A stretch of 64,000 nt of DNA from Paenibacillus rhizophilus. Lineage in GTDB: Bacteria; Bacillota; Bacilli; Paenibacillales; Paenibacillaceae. How positions within the stretch are numbered: the first letter of the stretch is position 1; the number at the start of each line of letters is the position of its first letter. Under the pieces are notes generated by a model. That model did not search any database. It was given only the letters and a program-made list of their open reading frames with translations, and was not told where the DNA came from. A program made the position numbers and the translations under genes. Where the stretch lies: positions 868,001 through 932,000 of the forward strand of contig NZ_RQPI01000001.1 of assembly GCF_003854965.1 (NCBI RefSeq). Direction: 5' to 3'. Below, piece after piece: positions 8,349 through 17,087 of this stretch.

Positions 8349-9164
8349 TTAATGCAGAATTTCCTTCTTGTCTACTCTTGCCCCCGATAAGGATCGATCG
8401 AACATATCAAGAATAAAGAGGAACCGTTCGGCTTCGCGGAATACATGATCCGCGAGCAGCGGATGAATAATGCTTTTGATCCGGCAATCATTGATTAAAT
8501 CGCGCGCCGTTTTCTTGAAATCGCGCAATGATTGCACCGAGACCTTGTTCTCATCAACGAATTGACTGAGCAGCGGTACGGTTTGAGATTGAGGGCGCAT
8601 GCTGCTTAAATCTGTCGCTTGGAACACCAGCATATCAAAATCATTGCTGAATTCTCGCGCTTGTTCAACCAATTTCCGTTCAGACGGATCAAGCAAATGA
8701 CCAATAAATTTGGCATGATCGGCCATGATTTTTAAGAAAAATACATTTTCATCGATAATTGCATCTGGCAAAGGTTCGAGATTTCCGGTATTGAGTTCTA
8801 CCAAGCGGTTTCTGAAATAATTGGCTTCCCGGCTCACATGGTCTACCAGCAGCGGGAAGTTGGTTTGTCCGGGGAGTTTACATTGCAAGATCAGGCCAAG
8901 CACCTTACGCTTAAACGCCCAAATCTGAGTCGCTGCAATACATACTTCCGTATTAAATTTCTGGATCGTATTTGGATCGGCATTGACCTGAAATTCGTGG
9001 GATCTTCTCTCAATATCCTCAAAAATCGCATAAAACCGGTTTGCTTCCTCTTTTAGCTGAGTATCCTCGCATCTAAAGCCTAATCCGAGAAACAGGGAGT
9101 GCTCCTTCATTATTCTGGACCAAAATCGTATTTCGTCTAGCGACCTGGCAACGAATTCATTCAA
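8349..9164 (-). CDS. DUF2935 domain protein
   Basis: 271 residues, all helical, with an internal repeat: two copies of a bundle beginning with an acidic helix containing a (W/L)-IM-(E/D)H motif (FWSRIMKEHSLFLG near residue 14 and FLKIMADHAKFIG near residue 145), each followed later by a DHV-REA-(N/R)(Y/F) helix (VDHVSREANYF and ADHVFREAERF). This duplicated pattern with regularly placed His and Glu is the DUF2935 family, frequent in Bacilli and Clostridia and suggestive of a metal- or di-iron-binding helical bundle; no function is established. It is monocistronic, with its own terminator. Start fits AGGGGAGATCGAATTGAATG. Confidence 0.75.
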   Translation of the reverse strand: MNEFVARSLDEIRFWSRIMKEHSLFLGLGFRCEDTQLKEEANRFYAIFEDIERRSHEFQVNADPNTIQKFNTEVCIAATQIWAFKRKVLGLILQCKLPGQTNFPLLVDHVSREANYFRNRLVELNTGNLEPLPDAIIDENVFFLKIMADHAKFIGHLLDPSERKLVEQAREFSNDFDMLVFQATDLSSMRPQSQTVPLLSQFVDENKVSVQSLRDFKKTARDLINDCRIKSIIHPLLADHVFREAERFLFILDMFDRSLSGARVDKKEILH

Positions 9165-9263
9165 TTCGATCTCCCCTTTGCCGAAAAAATCACTTGTTTT
9201 AGGGATATGGAATTGTCTTGTCCATTATGACACCCGGTTTTGTCTGAGGGGGAAAACTATACA

Positions 9264-9298
9264 TAAAAAGAAACCCGGAGTTTAAAAGACCGGGTCTC
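9264..9298 (-). terminator. Terminator after the GH4 gene
   Basis: Stem ACCCGG/CCGGGT with an 11-base loop, followed on the minus strand by TTCTTTTTAT. Confidence 0.75.
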
Positions 9299-9325
9299 TG
9301 ATTTAAATGGGGCTATAGTTGGGAA

Positions 9326-10624
9326 TTATTCATAGCGCGGGAGCCAATCCCCATGTGCGGCAATCAGATCATTGCACATGCTGACAATGTCGTCCATGGA
9401 CAGCTCCGCGGCCGTATGAGGATCGAGCATCGCCGCATGATAGATATGCTCTTTCTTGCGCGTTATCGCCGCTTCGATGGTCAGAAGCTGGGTATTAATG
9501 TTCGTGAGGTTCAGCGCTGCAAGCTGAGGCGGCAAGTCTCCGATAAAGGTCGGCTGGACTCCGCTGCGGTCGACGAGACAAGGCACTTCAACGCACGCTT
9601 CCCTCGGCAGGTTCGTGATAAGGCCGGTGTTCATGACGTTGCCGCCGATTTTGTACGGAACGTTCGTTTCGATTGCTTCCATGATATATGATGCGTACTC
9701 ATGCGAGCGAGCATGCTCCAGATTGCGGTTGTTCACCAGCTCTTCGCGCATATGCTCCCAGCGCCCGATCTGTTCTACGCACCGGCGCGGATATTCGTCC
9801 AGCGGAATTTGAAAACGGTCGATCAGTTCGGGATAGTTCCGCTTGATGAAGTAAGGATGATACTCCGCCGTATGTTCCGAAGATTCGGTATTGTAATACC
9901 CGAACTTCTGCATAATCTCATAGCGGACCATGTCGTTATGGGGTTCCCGTTGCTTCTCGGCGGCCCGTCTCTTAATTTCCGGATACAGGTCCTTGCCGTC
10001 CTTCGTAACCTCCAGCAGCCATGCCATATGGTTGATCCCGGCGATTTTCGCCTGAACGCCTTCCTGCTCAAGGCCCAAATGCTCGAACAGATGCGGCACG
10101 CATACCTGCACGCTGTGGCATAGGCCGACCGTCTTGACGCCGCCGTACGTATTCATCACATTCGTAAGCACGGCCATCGGGTTCGTATAATTTAAAAAGA
10201 GCGCGTCCGGACACACTTCACGGATATCTGCGGCAAAATCGAGCATAACCGGAATCGTGCGCAGGTTGCGGAAAATGCCGCCGATGCCGACGGTGTCGGC
10301 AATCGTCTGACGCAGGCCGTATTTCTTCGGAATTTCAAAATCGGTGATGGTGCAGGGATCGTAACCGCCCACCTGAATGGCGTTGATCACGTATTTGGCT
10401 CCGCGCAGCGCCTCTTTGCGGTCGGAGTAGGCTTTGATTTCACAGGTGCTGCCGCCGCTTTGTTTTAAGTTGAGCAGCATATTCTCGGAATCCGACAGAC
10501 GCCGGGAATCAATATCGTACAGCGCCAGCTCGAACCCTTGAAGCGCGGGCGTCGCCATGCAGTCTCCTAGTACATTTTTGGCGAAAACCGTGCTTCCTGC
10601 TCCGATGAATGTAATTTTGGACAT
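9326..10624 (-). CDS. melA: GH4 alpha-galactosidase/alpha-glucosidase, NAD- and Mn-dependent
   Basis: 432 residues, glycoside hydrolase family 4. These enzymes cleave alpha-galactosides or glucosides by an unusual redox-elimination mechanism with NAD+ and a divalent metal. Visible: N-terminal Rossmann loop KITFIGAGSTVFAKNVLGD, FLNYTNPMAVLTNV around residues 143-156, GLCHSVQ with the metal-binding Cys, GINHMAW with the metal-binding His, and the catalytic-Tyr region near YHPYF. The MelA-like set (CHS rather than CN, 430 residues) favours unphosphorylated alpha-galactosides over 6-phospho substrates. The divergent AraC gene is the likely regulator. No transporter gene is adjacent, so uptake is encoded elsewhere. 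Confidence 0.8.
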   Translation of the reverse strand: MSKITFIGAGSTVFAKNVLGDCMATPALQGFELALYDIDSRRLSDSENMLLNLKQSGGSTCEIKAYSDRKEALRGAKYVINAIQVGGYDPCTITDFEIPKKYGLRQTIADTVGIGGIFRNLRTIPVMLDFAADIREVCPDALFLNYTNPMAVLTNVMNTYGGVKTVGLCHSVQVCVPHLFEHLGLEQEGVQAKIAGINHMAWLLEVTKDGKDLYPEIKRRAAEKQREPHNDMVRYEIMQKFGYYNTESSEHTAEYHPYFIKRNYPELIDRFQIPLDEYPRRCVEQIGRWEHMREELVNNRNLEHARSHEYASYIMEAIETNVPYKIGGNVMNTGLITNLPREACVEVPCLVDRSGVQPTFIGDLPPQLAALNLTNINTQLLTIEAAITRKKEHIYHAAMLDPHTAAELSMDDIVSMCNDLIAAHGDWLPRYE

Positions 10625-10689
10625 TGATCATATTCCTCCTTGTATCGGGTGACGAATACATCCGTACAGCGCATTATCTTTAGGAAAAA

Positions 10690-10705
10690 CCTTGATAAAT
10701 CAAGG
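10690..10705. promoter_or_regulatory. Palindrome between melA-like and araC-like genes
   Basis: Perfect 7-2-7 dyad CCTTGAT-AA-ATCAAGG, 65 bases before the GH4 start and 165 bases before the divergent regulator. Position suits an operator. AraC proteins usually bind direct repeats, so another regulator is possible. Confidence 0.35.
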
Positions 10706-10870
10706 GAAATGCGTGTATGTCGATGATTGCGTTCCCTTTCTTCCCTTCCTACTATAGAGCAGAGTACCCGAAATTTATATGGAGGAATAAAAGGAACATA
10801 TGGAGGTTTGTCGTATAATTAATTTAAGGTGTTGAGAAAAATATAGGGTTTTCTAAAGCTGGAGGGTCCC

Positions 10871-11731
10871 ATGAATTTCGATCATTATCAATTTGAAATC
10901 GGCATTAACCTGCAGCCGGAGGCGGGAGAACTCACGGTTCTGTTCAGCGGAGAGGGCAGTCCCAAGCCGGGCCACAAAGTCGGCCCTTCCGTTCACGATT
11001 ACTATTTGATTCATACCGTTCTGTCCGGTCAGGGCGTGTTCGTAAGCGAGGGTCATGCTTATTTATGTCAGGCGGGGGACACCTTTATGATTTCGCCGGG
11101 TAAATTATTCAGCTACGAATCCGACCGGCGAACGCCATGGCATTATGTTTGGGTGGCGGTTCAGGGAGAGCATGCCTTGCGGCTGCTGAAGGAAGCGGGA
11201 CTCAGACCGGAGAAACCGGTGCTTCAGGGCGCCGACCCGGCGGCTCTGCATTCCTTGTACCAAAAGATTCGGCTGTCTTTCAAGCAATCGCCCTATCCCG
11301 GACTGGAAAGCCTGGAAGCTTCGGGCTGGCTGAGATTGCTCTTTCACAGATTGGGGCTTGCAAGCCGAAATTTGGAGAATGCGTCCGCCCGGCAACCGGA
11401 GATGATCGACCGTCAGGTTGAGCAGGCTATACGCTGGATAACCCTGCAGTATCATCAGCAGCTTGGAATCGGCCAGATCGCTTCCGCACTGGGCTACCAC
11501 CGGGCCCATTTCTCCAAAGCCTTCAAGGAACGGACCGGCCTATCCCCCAAGCAATACCTGATGAAGATCAGGATGGACAAAGCAAAGGAACTGCTGGCAA
11601 GCAGAGCGTTGACGATTGATGAAGTCTCATCGTCCGTCGGCTTTAACGACGCGCTCTACTTCTCCAAGCAGTTCCGCAGCTGGTTCGGACAATCTCCGAG
11701 TGAATACCGCAGCGGGCTTAAGCCCCTTTAG
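10871..11731 (+). CDS. AraC-family transcriptional regulator
   Basis: 286 residues. The N-terminal 160 residues form a cupin-like sensor domain (HDYYLIHTVLSGQGVF, CQAGDTFMISPGKLFSY) as in MelR/RafR-type regulators. The C-terminal 100 residues carry two helix-turn-helix units: IGQIASALGYHRAHFSKAFKERTGLSPKQYLMKIRMDKAKELL and IDEVSSSVGFNDALYFSKQFRSWFGQSPSEYR, which matches the AraC signature. Divergent from the GH4 glycosidase across a 246-base region, so it most likely activates that gene in response to its sugar. GGAGGG precedes the ATG at good spacing. Specific inducer unknown. Confidence 0.85.
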   Translation: MNFDHYQFEIGINLQPEAGELTVLFSGEGSPKPGHKVGPSVHDYYLIHTVLSGQGVFVSEGHAYLCQAGDTFMISPGKLFSYESDRRTPWHYVWVAVQGEHALRLLKEAGLRPEKPVLQGADPAALHSLYQKIRLSFKQSPYPGLESLEASGWLRLLFHRLGLASRNLENASARQPEMIDRQVEQAIRWITLQYHQQLGIGQIASALGYHRAHFSKAFKERTGLSPKQYLMKIRMDKAKELLASRALTIDEVSSSVGFNDALYFSKQFRSWFGQSPSEYRSGLKPL

Positions 11732-11861
11732 GCTTAGCGGGGATAGGAACACGCTCCGTTAGTTCGGTCTCGTTTAGCACCCGGGCATGCGGACCTTTGT
11801 ACTGATGATACCTGAGTATCTGATGCTGAGTAGGACCGGTTGCAGGAGTCCCGCAAGAATA

Positions 11862-13070
11862 TCAATGCTTTCGGCTGGAGAGTCGGTGCGCCGACCAAAC
11901 GGCAAACGCGGCAAAGACCAGTCCGCCGCCGGTCAGACAGACGCCTGTCCAGCCCCAGGTATGCCAGGCGAAGCTGCCAAGCGTCGAGCCGATGGAGCCG
12001 CCGGCGAAGGTACTGACCATGAATACCGTGTTGATGCGGCTCCTTGCGGCGGGGTCAAGGGCATAAATTCTTGCCTGATTGCTGACCTGGGTCCCCTGTA
12101 TGCCGAGATCAAGAATGACGACGCCGGAAATCAGAAAAGCGATGGAAAATCCGGTCAAGCCGAACAGCACGAACGACAACAGCGTCAGCAGAACAAGAAC
12201 GCCGATCATTCTTTGGGGCGCAACTCTGTCAGCCAGCCGTCCGACGACCGGCGCTCCGGCCGCTCCGGTGACGCCGACGAGTCCGAACAGGCCGGCAATT
12301 GAACTGGTGTAATGATACGGCGGACCTTCCAGGAAGAAGGTCAGTGATGTCCAGAACACGCTGAAGCTGCCGAACATGCAGGCGCCGATCAGGGAAGCCT
12401 CGCGCAGGGTGGCGTACTTCCGAACCAGTTGAAGCATGGAGCGGAGCAATTCACCGTAATGGGCCGAGACCATCGGCTTCGAGGCCGGAAGCAGACGATA
12501 CATGATCAGCGCTAGAATCAGCATAAAGGCGGCCGCAATCCAGTACATGGATCTCCAGCCCAACAGATCGCCGACAATGCCCGACACGGTGCGGGCAAGC
12601 AGGACGCCGAACAGCAGGCCGCTCATAACCGTCCCGATGACCTTCCCCCTCTCCTCTGGTTTTGCTAGCTGAGCCGCCAGCGGAACGATGATCTGCGGAA
12701 CGACAGTCGTGAATCCTATCGCAAAGCTGGCGAAATACATCCACCCGAGACTGCGGGATTCGGCAAAGCCGACTAAAGAAAGGGCAACGCAGACCAGCAG
12801 CAGCGAAATGAGGCTGCGTTTTTCACGGATATCTCCAAGCGGCACGAACAGCAGCATGCCCAGGGCATAGCCGACTTGAGTGAACATGGAGACATAGCCG
12901 ACTTCGCCCGGAGACGCGCTGAAGGCGCGTCCGATGTCGGCGAGCAAGGGCTGATTGTAATAAAGGTTTGCCACGCCCAAACCGGAAGTAATCGCGAGAA
13001 TGAGAATAATTCCTCTCGATAATCCCCTCCCTTGTCTGCCGGAATCGATTTCGGCAATGGATGAAGTCAT
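11862..13070 (-). CDS. MFS transporter (YnfM/arabinose-efflux-like)
   Basis: 402 residues, 12 predicted membrane helices. After a short polar N-terminus comes GIILILAITSGLGVANLYYNQPLLADIGRAF, which is typical of the MFS subgroup annotated as sugar-efflux or YnfM-like drug exporters. The loop 2-3 motif FVPLGDIREKRSLI corresponds to the MFS motif A (usually GRLADRFGRR), and GLVGVTGAAGAPVVGRLADR is the equivalent at loop 8-9. Substrate not predictable. It is convergent with the AraC gene and separated from it by 130 bases without a clear terminator. GGAGGG lies before the ATG. No regulator is adjacent on its 5' side. Confidence 0.75.
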   Translation of the reverse strand: MTSSIAEIDSGRQGRGLSRGIILILAITSGLGVANLYYNQPLLADIGRAFSASPGEVGYVSMFTQVGYALGMLLFVPLGDIREKRSLISLLLVCVALSLVGFAESRSLGWMYFASFAIGFTTVVPQIIVPLAAQLAKPEERGKVIGTVMSGLLFGVLLARTVSGIVGDLLGWRSMYWIAAAFMLILALIMYRLLPASKPMVSAHYGELLRSMLQLVRKYATLREASLIGACMFGSFSVFWTSLTFFLEGPPYHYTSSIAGLFGLVGVTGAAGAPVVGRLADRVAPQRMIGVLVLLTLLSFVLFGLTGFSIAFLISGVVILDLGIQGTQVSNQARIYALDPAARSRINTVFMVSTFAGGSIGSTLGSFAWHTWGWTGVCLTGGGLVFAAFAVWSAHRLSSRKH

Positions 13071-13209
13071 AGCGGTTTACCCTCCGTTTCCTGCTGCAGA
13101 TAATATAGCGGCTTTAGTTTAGTATTTATTATAGCAGCCGCTGTCAAATCTTAGATTCCACCGGATGTGAAATGAACAGCAAAGGTGACTCGGGCGACGA
13201 AGGAAAGAT

Positions 13210-13238
13210 AAACAAAAAATCCCCGGATAACCGGGGAT
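13210..13238 (-). terminator. Terminator of the selD-selU unit
   Basis: Perfect stem ATCCCCGG/CCGGGGAT with a four-base loop, followed on the minus strand by a T run. It lies 77 bases after the selU stop. The remaining space up to the MFS gene start holds nothing recognisable. Confidence 0.85.
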
Positions 13239-13314
13239 AGGAGATGCTTGCGGATCGAAGCCAAAATCAAAGTCATTGAATCCCATCACGGGAAGACAGG
13301 AGCGCCGCCTCTAT

Positions 13315-14388
13315 TTACACTTGCAATCGCCGATCGCCCGTAGTCTGGGACCCGGGATGGCGATCTTGCAGCAAAGCGGCTACCGCCGTTTGCGCTTCCT
13401 CCACATTATTTACGTTTAATGTGATTTTTTCGGATTCGCCGTATTGTTGGGAGGTATAATCGTATTTCGGATCGTAATAATGCTCCAGCAGGAGCAGGAC
13501 CGCATTCTCGAAATTCCCTGTAGTCAGGCTCCGGTCGATCTCTGCAGCAATGGGCACATGAATGCGGGATTTGATTCTGCCGAATGCAGCTAAAATCTCT
13601 TCCTGATGCTCGTGAGGCCGATAGTCCAGCATAATCTGAGCTACCCTGGCTTCAAGCGGCATTTCAATCCGAATTTGGGTACCGGTCTCTTTCTGCCTGC
13701 CCATAAACGGCGGCATTACGACCTTCCCGATCCGCATGCTTTCCGCCTCAAACAGCACATAAGGCGATTGTTCAAGCGTGACCAGCTTTTCCAGCAGCAG
13801 GCTGTCAAAGGTCTTCTGGTTGTTCGCGTGGAGTCCGACCTGTCCGAAAATCGAACCCCGGTGTCCCGCCATGCCTTCCAAATCGATAACGGGATAGCCG
13901 TTCTGTTGAAGACGGTGCAGCAGCGCCGTTTTGCCCGTCCCGGTGTTGCCGTGGATGATATAGGAATGCGGCTTGAAATCATAGGATTCCAGCGTCTCGA
14001 CCACCCATTTACGGTAGGCCTTGTATCCCCCGGTTAAACGGTACACGTGAATGTCCATAAGGGAGAGCAGAGTCGCCGTCGTCCGGCTTCGCATGCCCCC
14101 TCTCCAGCAGAATACGGCTTTATTCCCTGGAATCTCCCCGAACTGCCGGATAAACGCCGGGAGCTTGGCGGAGACCAGCTCCAGCCCGCGGTCTTTGGCC
14201 GCCTGGATGCTCGTCTGCTTGTACAGCGTGCCGACTTCCGCCCTCTCCGCATCGTCGAAGAGAGGAATATTCAGGCTGCCGGGAAGCGTGGCATCTCTGT
14301 ATTCGGATGGAGAGCGGACGTCAATGATAGTCATCTCTTTACGTTCTTTAAGGGCCCGAAGCTCTTCGAGCGAAATATCCTGAAACAA
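13315..14388 (-). CDS. selU: tRNA 2-selenouridine synthase
   Basis: 357 residues (also named MnmH/YbbB). It converts 5-substituted 2-thiouridine at tRNA wobble position 34 to 2-selenouridine using selenophosphate, through a geranylated intermediate. N-terminal rhodanese domain: TIIDVRSPSEYRDATLPGSLNIPLFDD and the active-site loop FCWRGGMRSRT with its Cys near residue 93. C-terminal P-loop domain: IHGNTGTGKTALL (Walker A, about residues 143-155) and the family motif GMAGHRGSIFG. Length matches the family. It starts 22 bases after selD, which makes its selenophosphate, so the pair is a minimal selenouridine pathway. Confidence 0.93.
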   Translation of the reverse strand: MFQDISLEELRALKERKEMTIIDVRSPSEYRDATLPGSLNIPLFDDAERAEVGTLYKQTSIQAAKDRGLELVSAKLPAFIRQFGEIPGNKAVFCWRGGMRSRTTATLLSLMDIHVYRLTGGYKAYRKWVVETLESYDFKPHSYIIHGNTGTGKTALLHRLQQNGYPVIDLEGMAGHRGSIFGQVGLHANNQKTFDSLLLEKLVTLEQSPYVLFEAESMRIGKVVMPPFMGRQKETGTQIRIEMPLEARVAQIMLDYRPHEHQEEILAAFGRIKSRIHVPIAAEIDRSLTTGNFENAVLLLLEHYYDPKYDYTSQQYGESEKITLNVNNVEEAQTAVAALLQDRHPGSQTTGDRRLQV

Positions 14389-14410
14389 TACTCTCTCTCC
14401 TTCTTATGCC

Positions 14411-15460
14411 TTAAACAACCGTAATTAGGCCCGGTTGCTCGGCGGTAACTTCTCCTATGACAGCGGCCTCTACGCCGGCGGCTACAAGATCTCCCAGGAG
14501 TGCTTCGCTCTCATGAGCGGCCACGGAAATTAGGAGTCCCCCCGAGGTGACGGCATCGCATAACAGATAACGGTCAATCTGATCCAGGGTTTCGGGATAG
14601 ATGACCGAGCCTTCCAGATGAGCGAAGTTGTTGCGCGTTCCCCCGGGAACGAAGCCTTCCTCCGCCAGCTCGCGGGCTCTCGGCAGCACCGGTACGTCGT
14701 CTCTCCGAATGATAAGCCCGTTGCCGCTGCCCTTCGCCATTTCCGAGGCGTGTCCAAGCAGTCCGAAGCCCGTAACGTCCGTGCAGGCGTGAACTTCGTA
14801 CGAGCCCATCACTTCCGCGGCCGTTTTGTTGAGTGTGGACATGACCGCAGTCAAACGTGCGGTTTCTTCAGGAGTCAGCTGGCTTTTCTTAATCGAAGTG
14901 GTCAGAATGCCGACCCCGATCGGCTTGGTGAGGATCAACTTGTCTCCCGGCTGTGCGCCGGCGTTGGTCCGCACTTTATCCGGATGGACAAGACCGGTTA
15001 CGGCAAGTCCGAATTTGGGCTCTTTGTCATCGATGGAATGACCGCCGACGAGCGTGGCGCCCGCTTCGTTCACCTTGTCCGCGGCGCCGCGCAGAATATC
15101 GGCCAAAATGCTTTTATCCAGCGTGGAGATGGGAAAAGCGACAATGTTAAGGACAGTCAGCGGCTTTCCGCCCATGGCATAAATATCGCTCAGCGCATTG
15201 GCAGCGGCGATTTGGCCGAAGGAATACGGATCGTCTACAATCGGTGTAAAGAAGTCAACCGTTTGAACCAGCGCCAGCTCATCGGTCAGCTTGTACACAC
15301 CGGCATCGTCGCTAGTATCGAGTCCGACCAGCAGATCGGGGTTCGGTACCGATTTCGGCAAATTCCGGATCACCTGCATGAGATCGGCGGGACCGATTTT
15401 GCAGCCGCATCCTCCTTTAGAGGATAAAGAGGTTAACTTTATAGATTCGGCTTGAGACAT
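14411..15460 (-). CDS. selD: Selenide, water dikinase (selenophosphate synthase)
   Basis: 349 residues. It makes monoselenophosphate from selenide and ATP. The N-terminal glycine-rich loop GGCGCKIGP has the catalytic Cys (C18) and Lys (K21); Cys, not selenocysteine, is encoded. Further family motifs are GLDTSDDAGVYKL (metal-binding Asp), FTPIVDDPYSFGQIAAANALSDIYAMGG, GGHSIDDKEPKFGLAVTG and a C-terminal AIRS-like half. Upstream of and probably cotranscribed with selU. No selA, selB or selC is visible in the window, so selenium use here points to tRNA modification. AAGGAG precedes the start. Confidence 0.95.
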   Translation of the reverse strand: MSQAESIKLTSLSSKGGCGCKIGPADLMQVIRNLPKSVPNPDLLVGLDTSDDAGVYKLTDELALVQTVDFFTPIVDDPYSFGQIAAANALSDIYAMGGKPLTVLNIVAFPISTLDKSILADILRGAADKVNEAGATLVGGHSIDDKEPKFGLAVTGLVHPDKVRTNAGAQPGDKLILTKPIGVGILTTSIKKSQLTPEETARLTAVMSTLNKTAAEVMGSYEVHACTDVTGFGLLGHASEMAKGSGNGLIIRRDDVPVLPRARELAEEGFVPGGTRNNFAHLEGSVIYPETLDQIDRYLLCDAVTSGGLLISVAAHESEALLGDLVAAGVEAAVIGEVTAEQPGLITVV

Positions 15461-15615
15461 GGAAGATTCAACTCCTTAATTGTGAAATGAGGAACACAGT
15501 ATCTAATATATTACATCATTCATGTATATTTTCGCAAAATAAGGCTTTTCCAGATTCAAGGTTATGCTATAATTGTAACATTTCGAGTTTAAACAGATGG
15601 AGGTCGTTCAGTATC

Positions 15616-16692
15616 ATGTCACCTGCAACAAACGGTTCATTGCTTCCCCAAAAACACAGAGATATCAAGGCCATAGCGCTAGCGGTTATTTTTTTGGTTA
15701 TCGCCATAGCCGGACTCTCCTATGTCAAGTGGTGGCCTTACTACCACAAAGCGTTTAAAGCTGCCGCCGAGCATTCCATCGGTTCTTCCATTTTGACCGG
15801 CAAGGAAGCGGCAGCTCCCGCGCCTTCGCTGCAAGCCGCGCTGGATTATGCGGCCGCTTATTTCAAATCGGTATGGAAAGCCGCGGTGCTTGGCATTTTG
15901 CTGGGCTCGCTCGTACAGGTGCTTATCCCGTCCAAGTGGCTTCTGCGCGTTCTCGGCAAGGCCAATTTCAAGAGTACGGCTCTTGCCGGACTTGCTTCTA
16001 TCCCCGGCATGATGTGCTCATGTTGCGCCGCGCCGATTACGGTCGGACTGCGCAAGAAAAAAGTATCCGTGGGCGCCGCGCTCGCCTTCTGGATCGGCAA
16101 TCCCGTCCTTAATCCGGCAACCCTGATATTCATGACTTTTGTACTGTCATGGAAATTTACAGTGATGCGGATCGTATTCGGACTTGCTCTGACGTTCGGC
16201 ATCAGCTACATCGCCAATAAATTCGCCGGGAATACGACGGTTCCCGAGGCAATCGCCGAGCCGGTGAAGGCAGCTTCCCCAAATGATGGTCCGCTGCTGC
16301 TTCGCTGGACGGCCGCAGTGGGAAAAATGCTTCTTGCCGTCGTTCCGGCCTATGTCATTACCGTCCTTCTGCTTGGCGCGGCGCGGGCCTGGATGTTCCC
16401 GTCTCTTGGAGCCGGTGTCGCCAGCGGTATCCTCGCCGTCATTATTTTTGCCATCGCAGGAACGTTGTTTGTCATACCAACCGCGGCTGAAATTCCGATT
16501 ATCGGAACCTTTCTTTCGTTTGGGTTCGGAACAGGCGTTGCCGGAGCGCTGCTCGTGACGCTGCCGACCATCAGCCTGCCGTCCCTGCTAATGGTATACC
16601 GTTCTTTTCCGCGACGGGTCGTATGGTTCGTCTTCTTCTCGGTTATAACTATCGGTATTCTCGGAGGCATCGTGGGCGCGCTGGTGCTCTAA
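15616..16692 (+). CDS. Permease of the DUF318/ArsP (YraQ-like) family
   Basis: 358 residues with about eight to ten membrane helices, COG0701 type. The signature GLASIPGMMCSCCAAPITVGLRKKKVSVGAALAFWIGNPVLNPATLIF shows the Cys-containing re-entrant loop that in ArsP-type members handles trivalent organoarsenicals; here there are three clustered Cys (CSCC). The second half repeats the fold (FVIPTAAEIPIIGTFLSFGFGTGVAGALLVTLPTISLPSLLMV). Substrate unknown. The divergent position next to selD makes a role with selenium or another chalcogen or metalloid compound a tempting inference only. Start set by GGAGG 12 bases upstream; a TATAAT occurs 41 bases before the ATG. Confidence 0.75.
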   Translation: MSPATNGSLLPQKHRDIKAIALAVIFLVIAIAGLSYVKWWPYYHKAFKAAAEHSIGSSILTGKEAAAPAPSLQAALDYAAAYFKSVWKAAVLGILLGSLVQVLIPSKWLLRVLGKANFKSTALAGLASIPGMMCSCCAAPITVGLRKKKVSVGAALAFWIGNPVLNPATLIFMTFVLSWKFTVMRIVFGLALTFGISYIANKFAGNTTVPEAIAEPVKAASPNDGPLLLRWTAAVGKMLLAVVPAYVITVLLLGAARAWMFPSLGAGVASGILAVIIFAIAGTLFVIPTAAEIPIIGTFLSFGFGTGVAGALLVTLPTISLPSLLMVYRSFPRRVVWFVFFSVITIGILGGIVGALVL

Positions 16693-16726
16693 GCGATCTG
16701 ATAGTCCGGTTGAGTGCGATCTTAAG

Positions 16727-16769
16727 CAAAACTCCCTTTCAGCTGTTATCAGCGGATCGGGAGTTTTTA
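16727..16769 (+). terminator. Terminator after the permease
   Basis: Arms AAAACTCCC and GGGAGTTTT with a 22-base loop and a T run, 35 bases after the stop. Confidence 0.8.
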
Positions 16770-16898
16770 GCTTTTTCAGAAACACTTTGATGTAAAGACT
16801 ACGAATTATACAAAAAATTACGAATCGGTCCATCGGACCGGACGAAGCGGAATTCCTCCCCCTAATTTTTGCAAAATGAGGCTTCTGTCAGGCTCAAG

Positions 16899-17026
16899 CG
16901 GGAAAAACTCCCTATAAAACTGGCGTTTCAGCCCGAAATGACGAGGAAACGGCCAATTAGCTGGAGCTTTTCCAGTTTATTGACTGAAATATCCTCATTA
17001 CAGTGAATTAAAGGGAGGTTTTCCCG
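16899..17026. repeat. 128-base imperfect palindrome, MITE-like
   Basis: Outer arms CGGGAAAAACTCCCT (16899-16913) and AGGGAGGTTTTCCCG (17012-17026) match at 14 of 15 positions. Inner arms around the loop, CAATTAGCTGG and CCAGTTTATTG, pair at 9 of 11, and GAGGA/TCCTC lies between. The whole can fold into one long bulged hairpin. It occupies the otherwise empty 300 bases between the permease terminator and the helicase gene, so it may be a small non-autonomous element or a structured RNA. No target-site duplication was identified. Confidence 0.5.
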
Positions 17027-17087
17027 TTCATGCATGCACATGACTCTTGAGTTCAACTATAACCTTCGTTCAAGTTCTGACCGAGTG

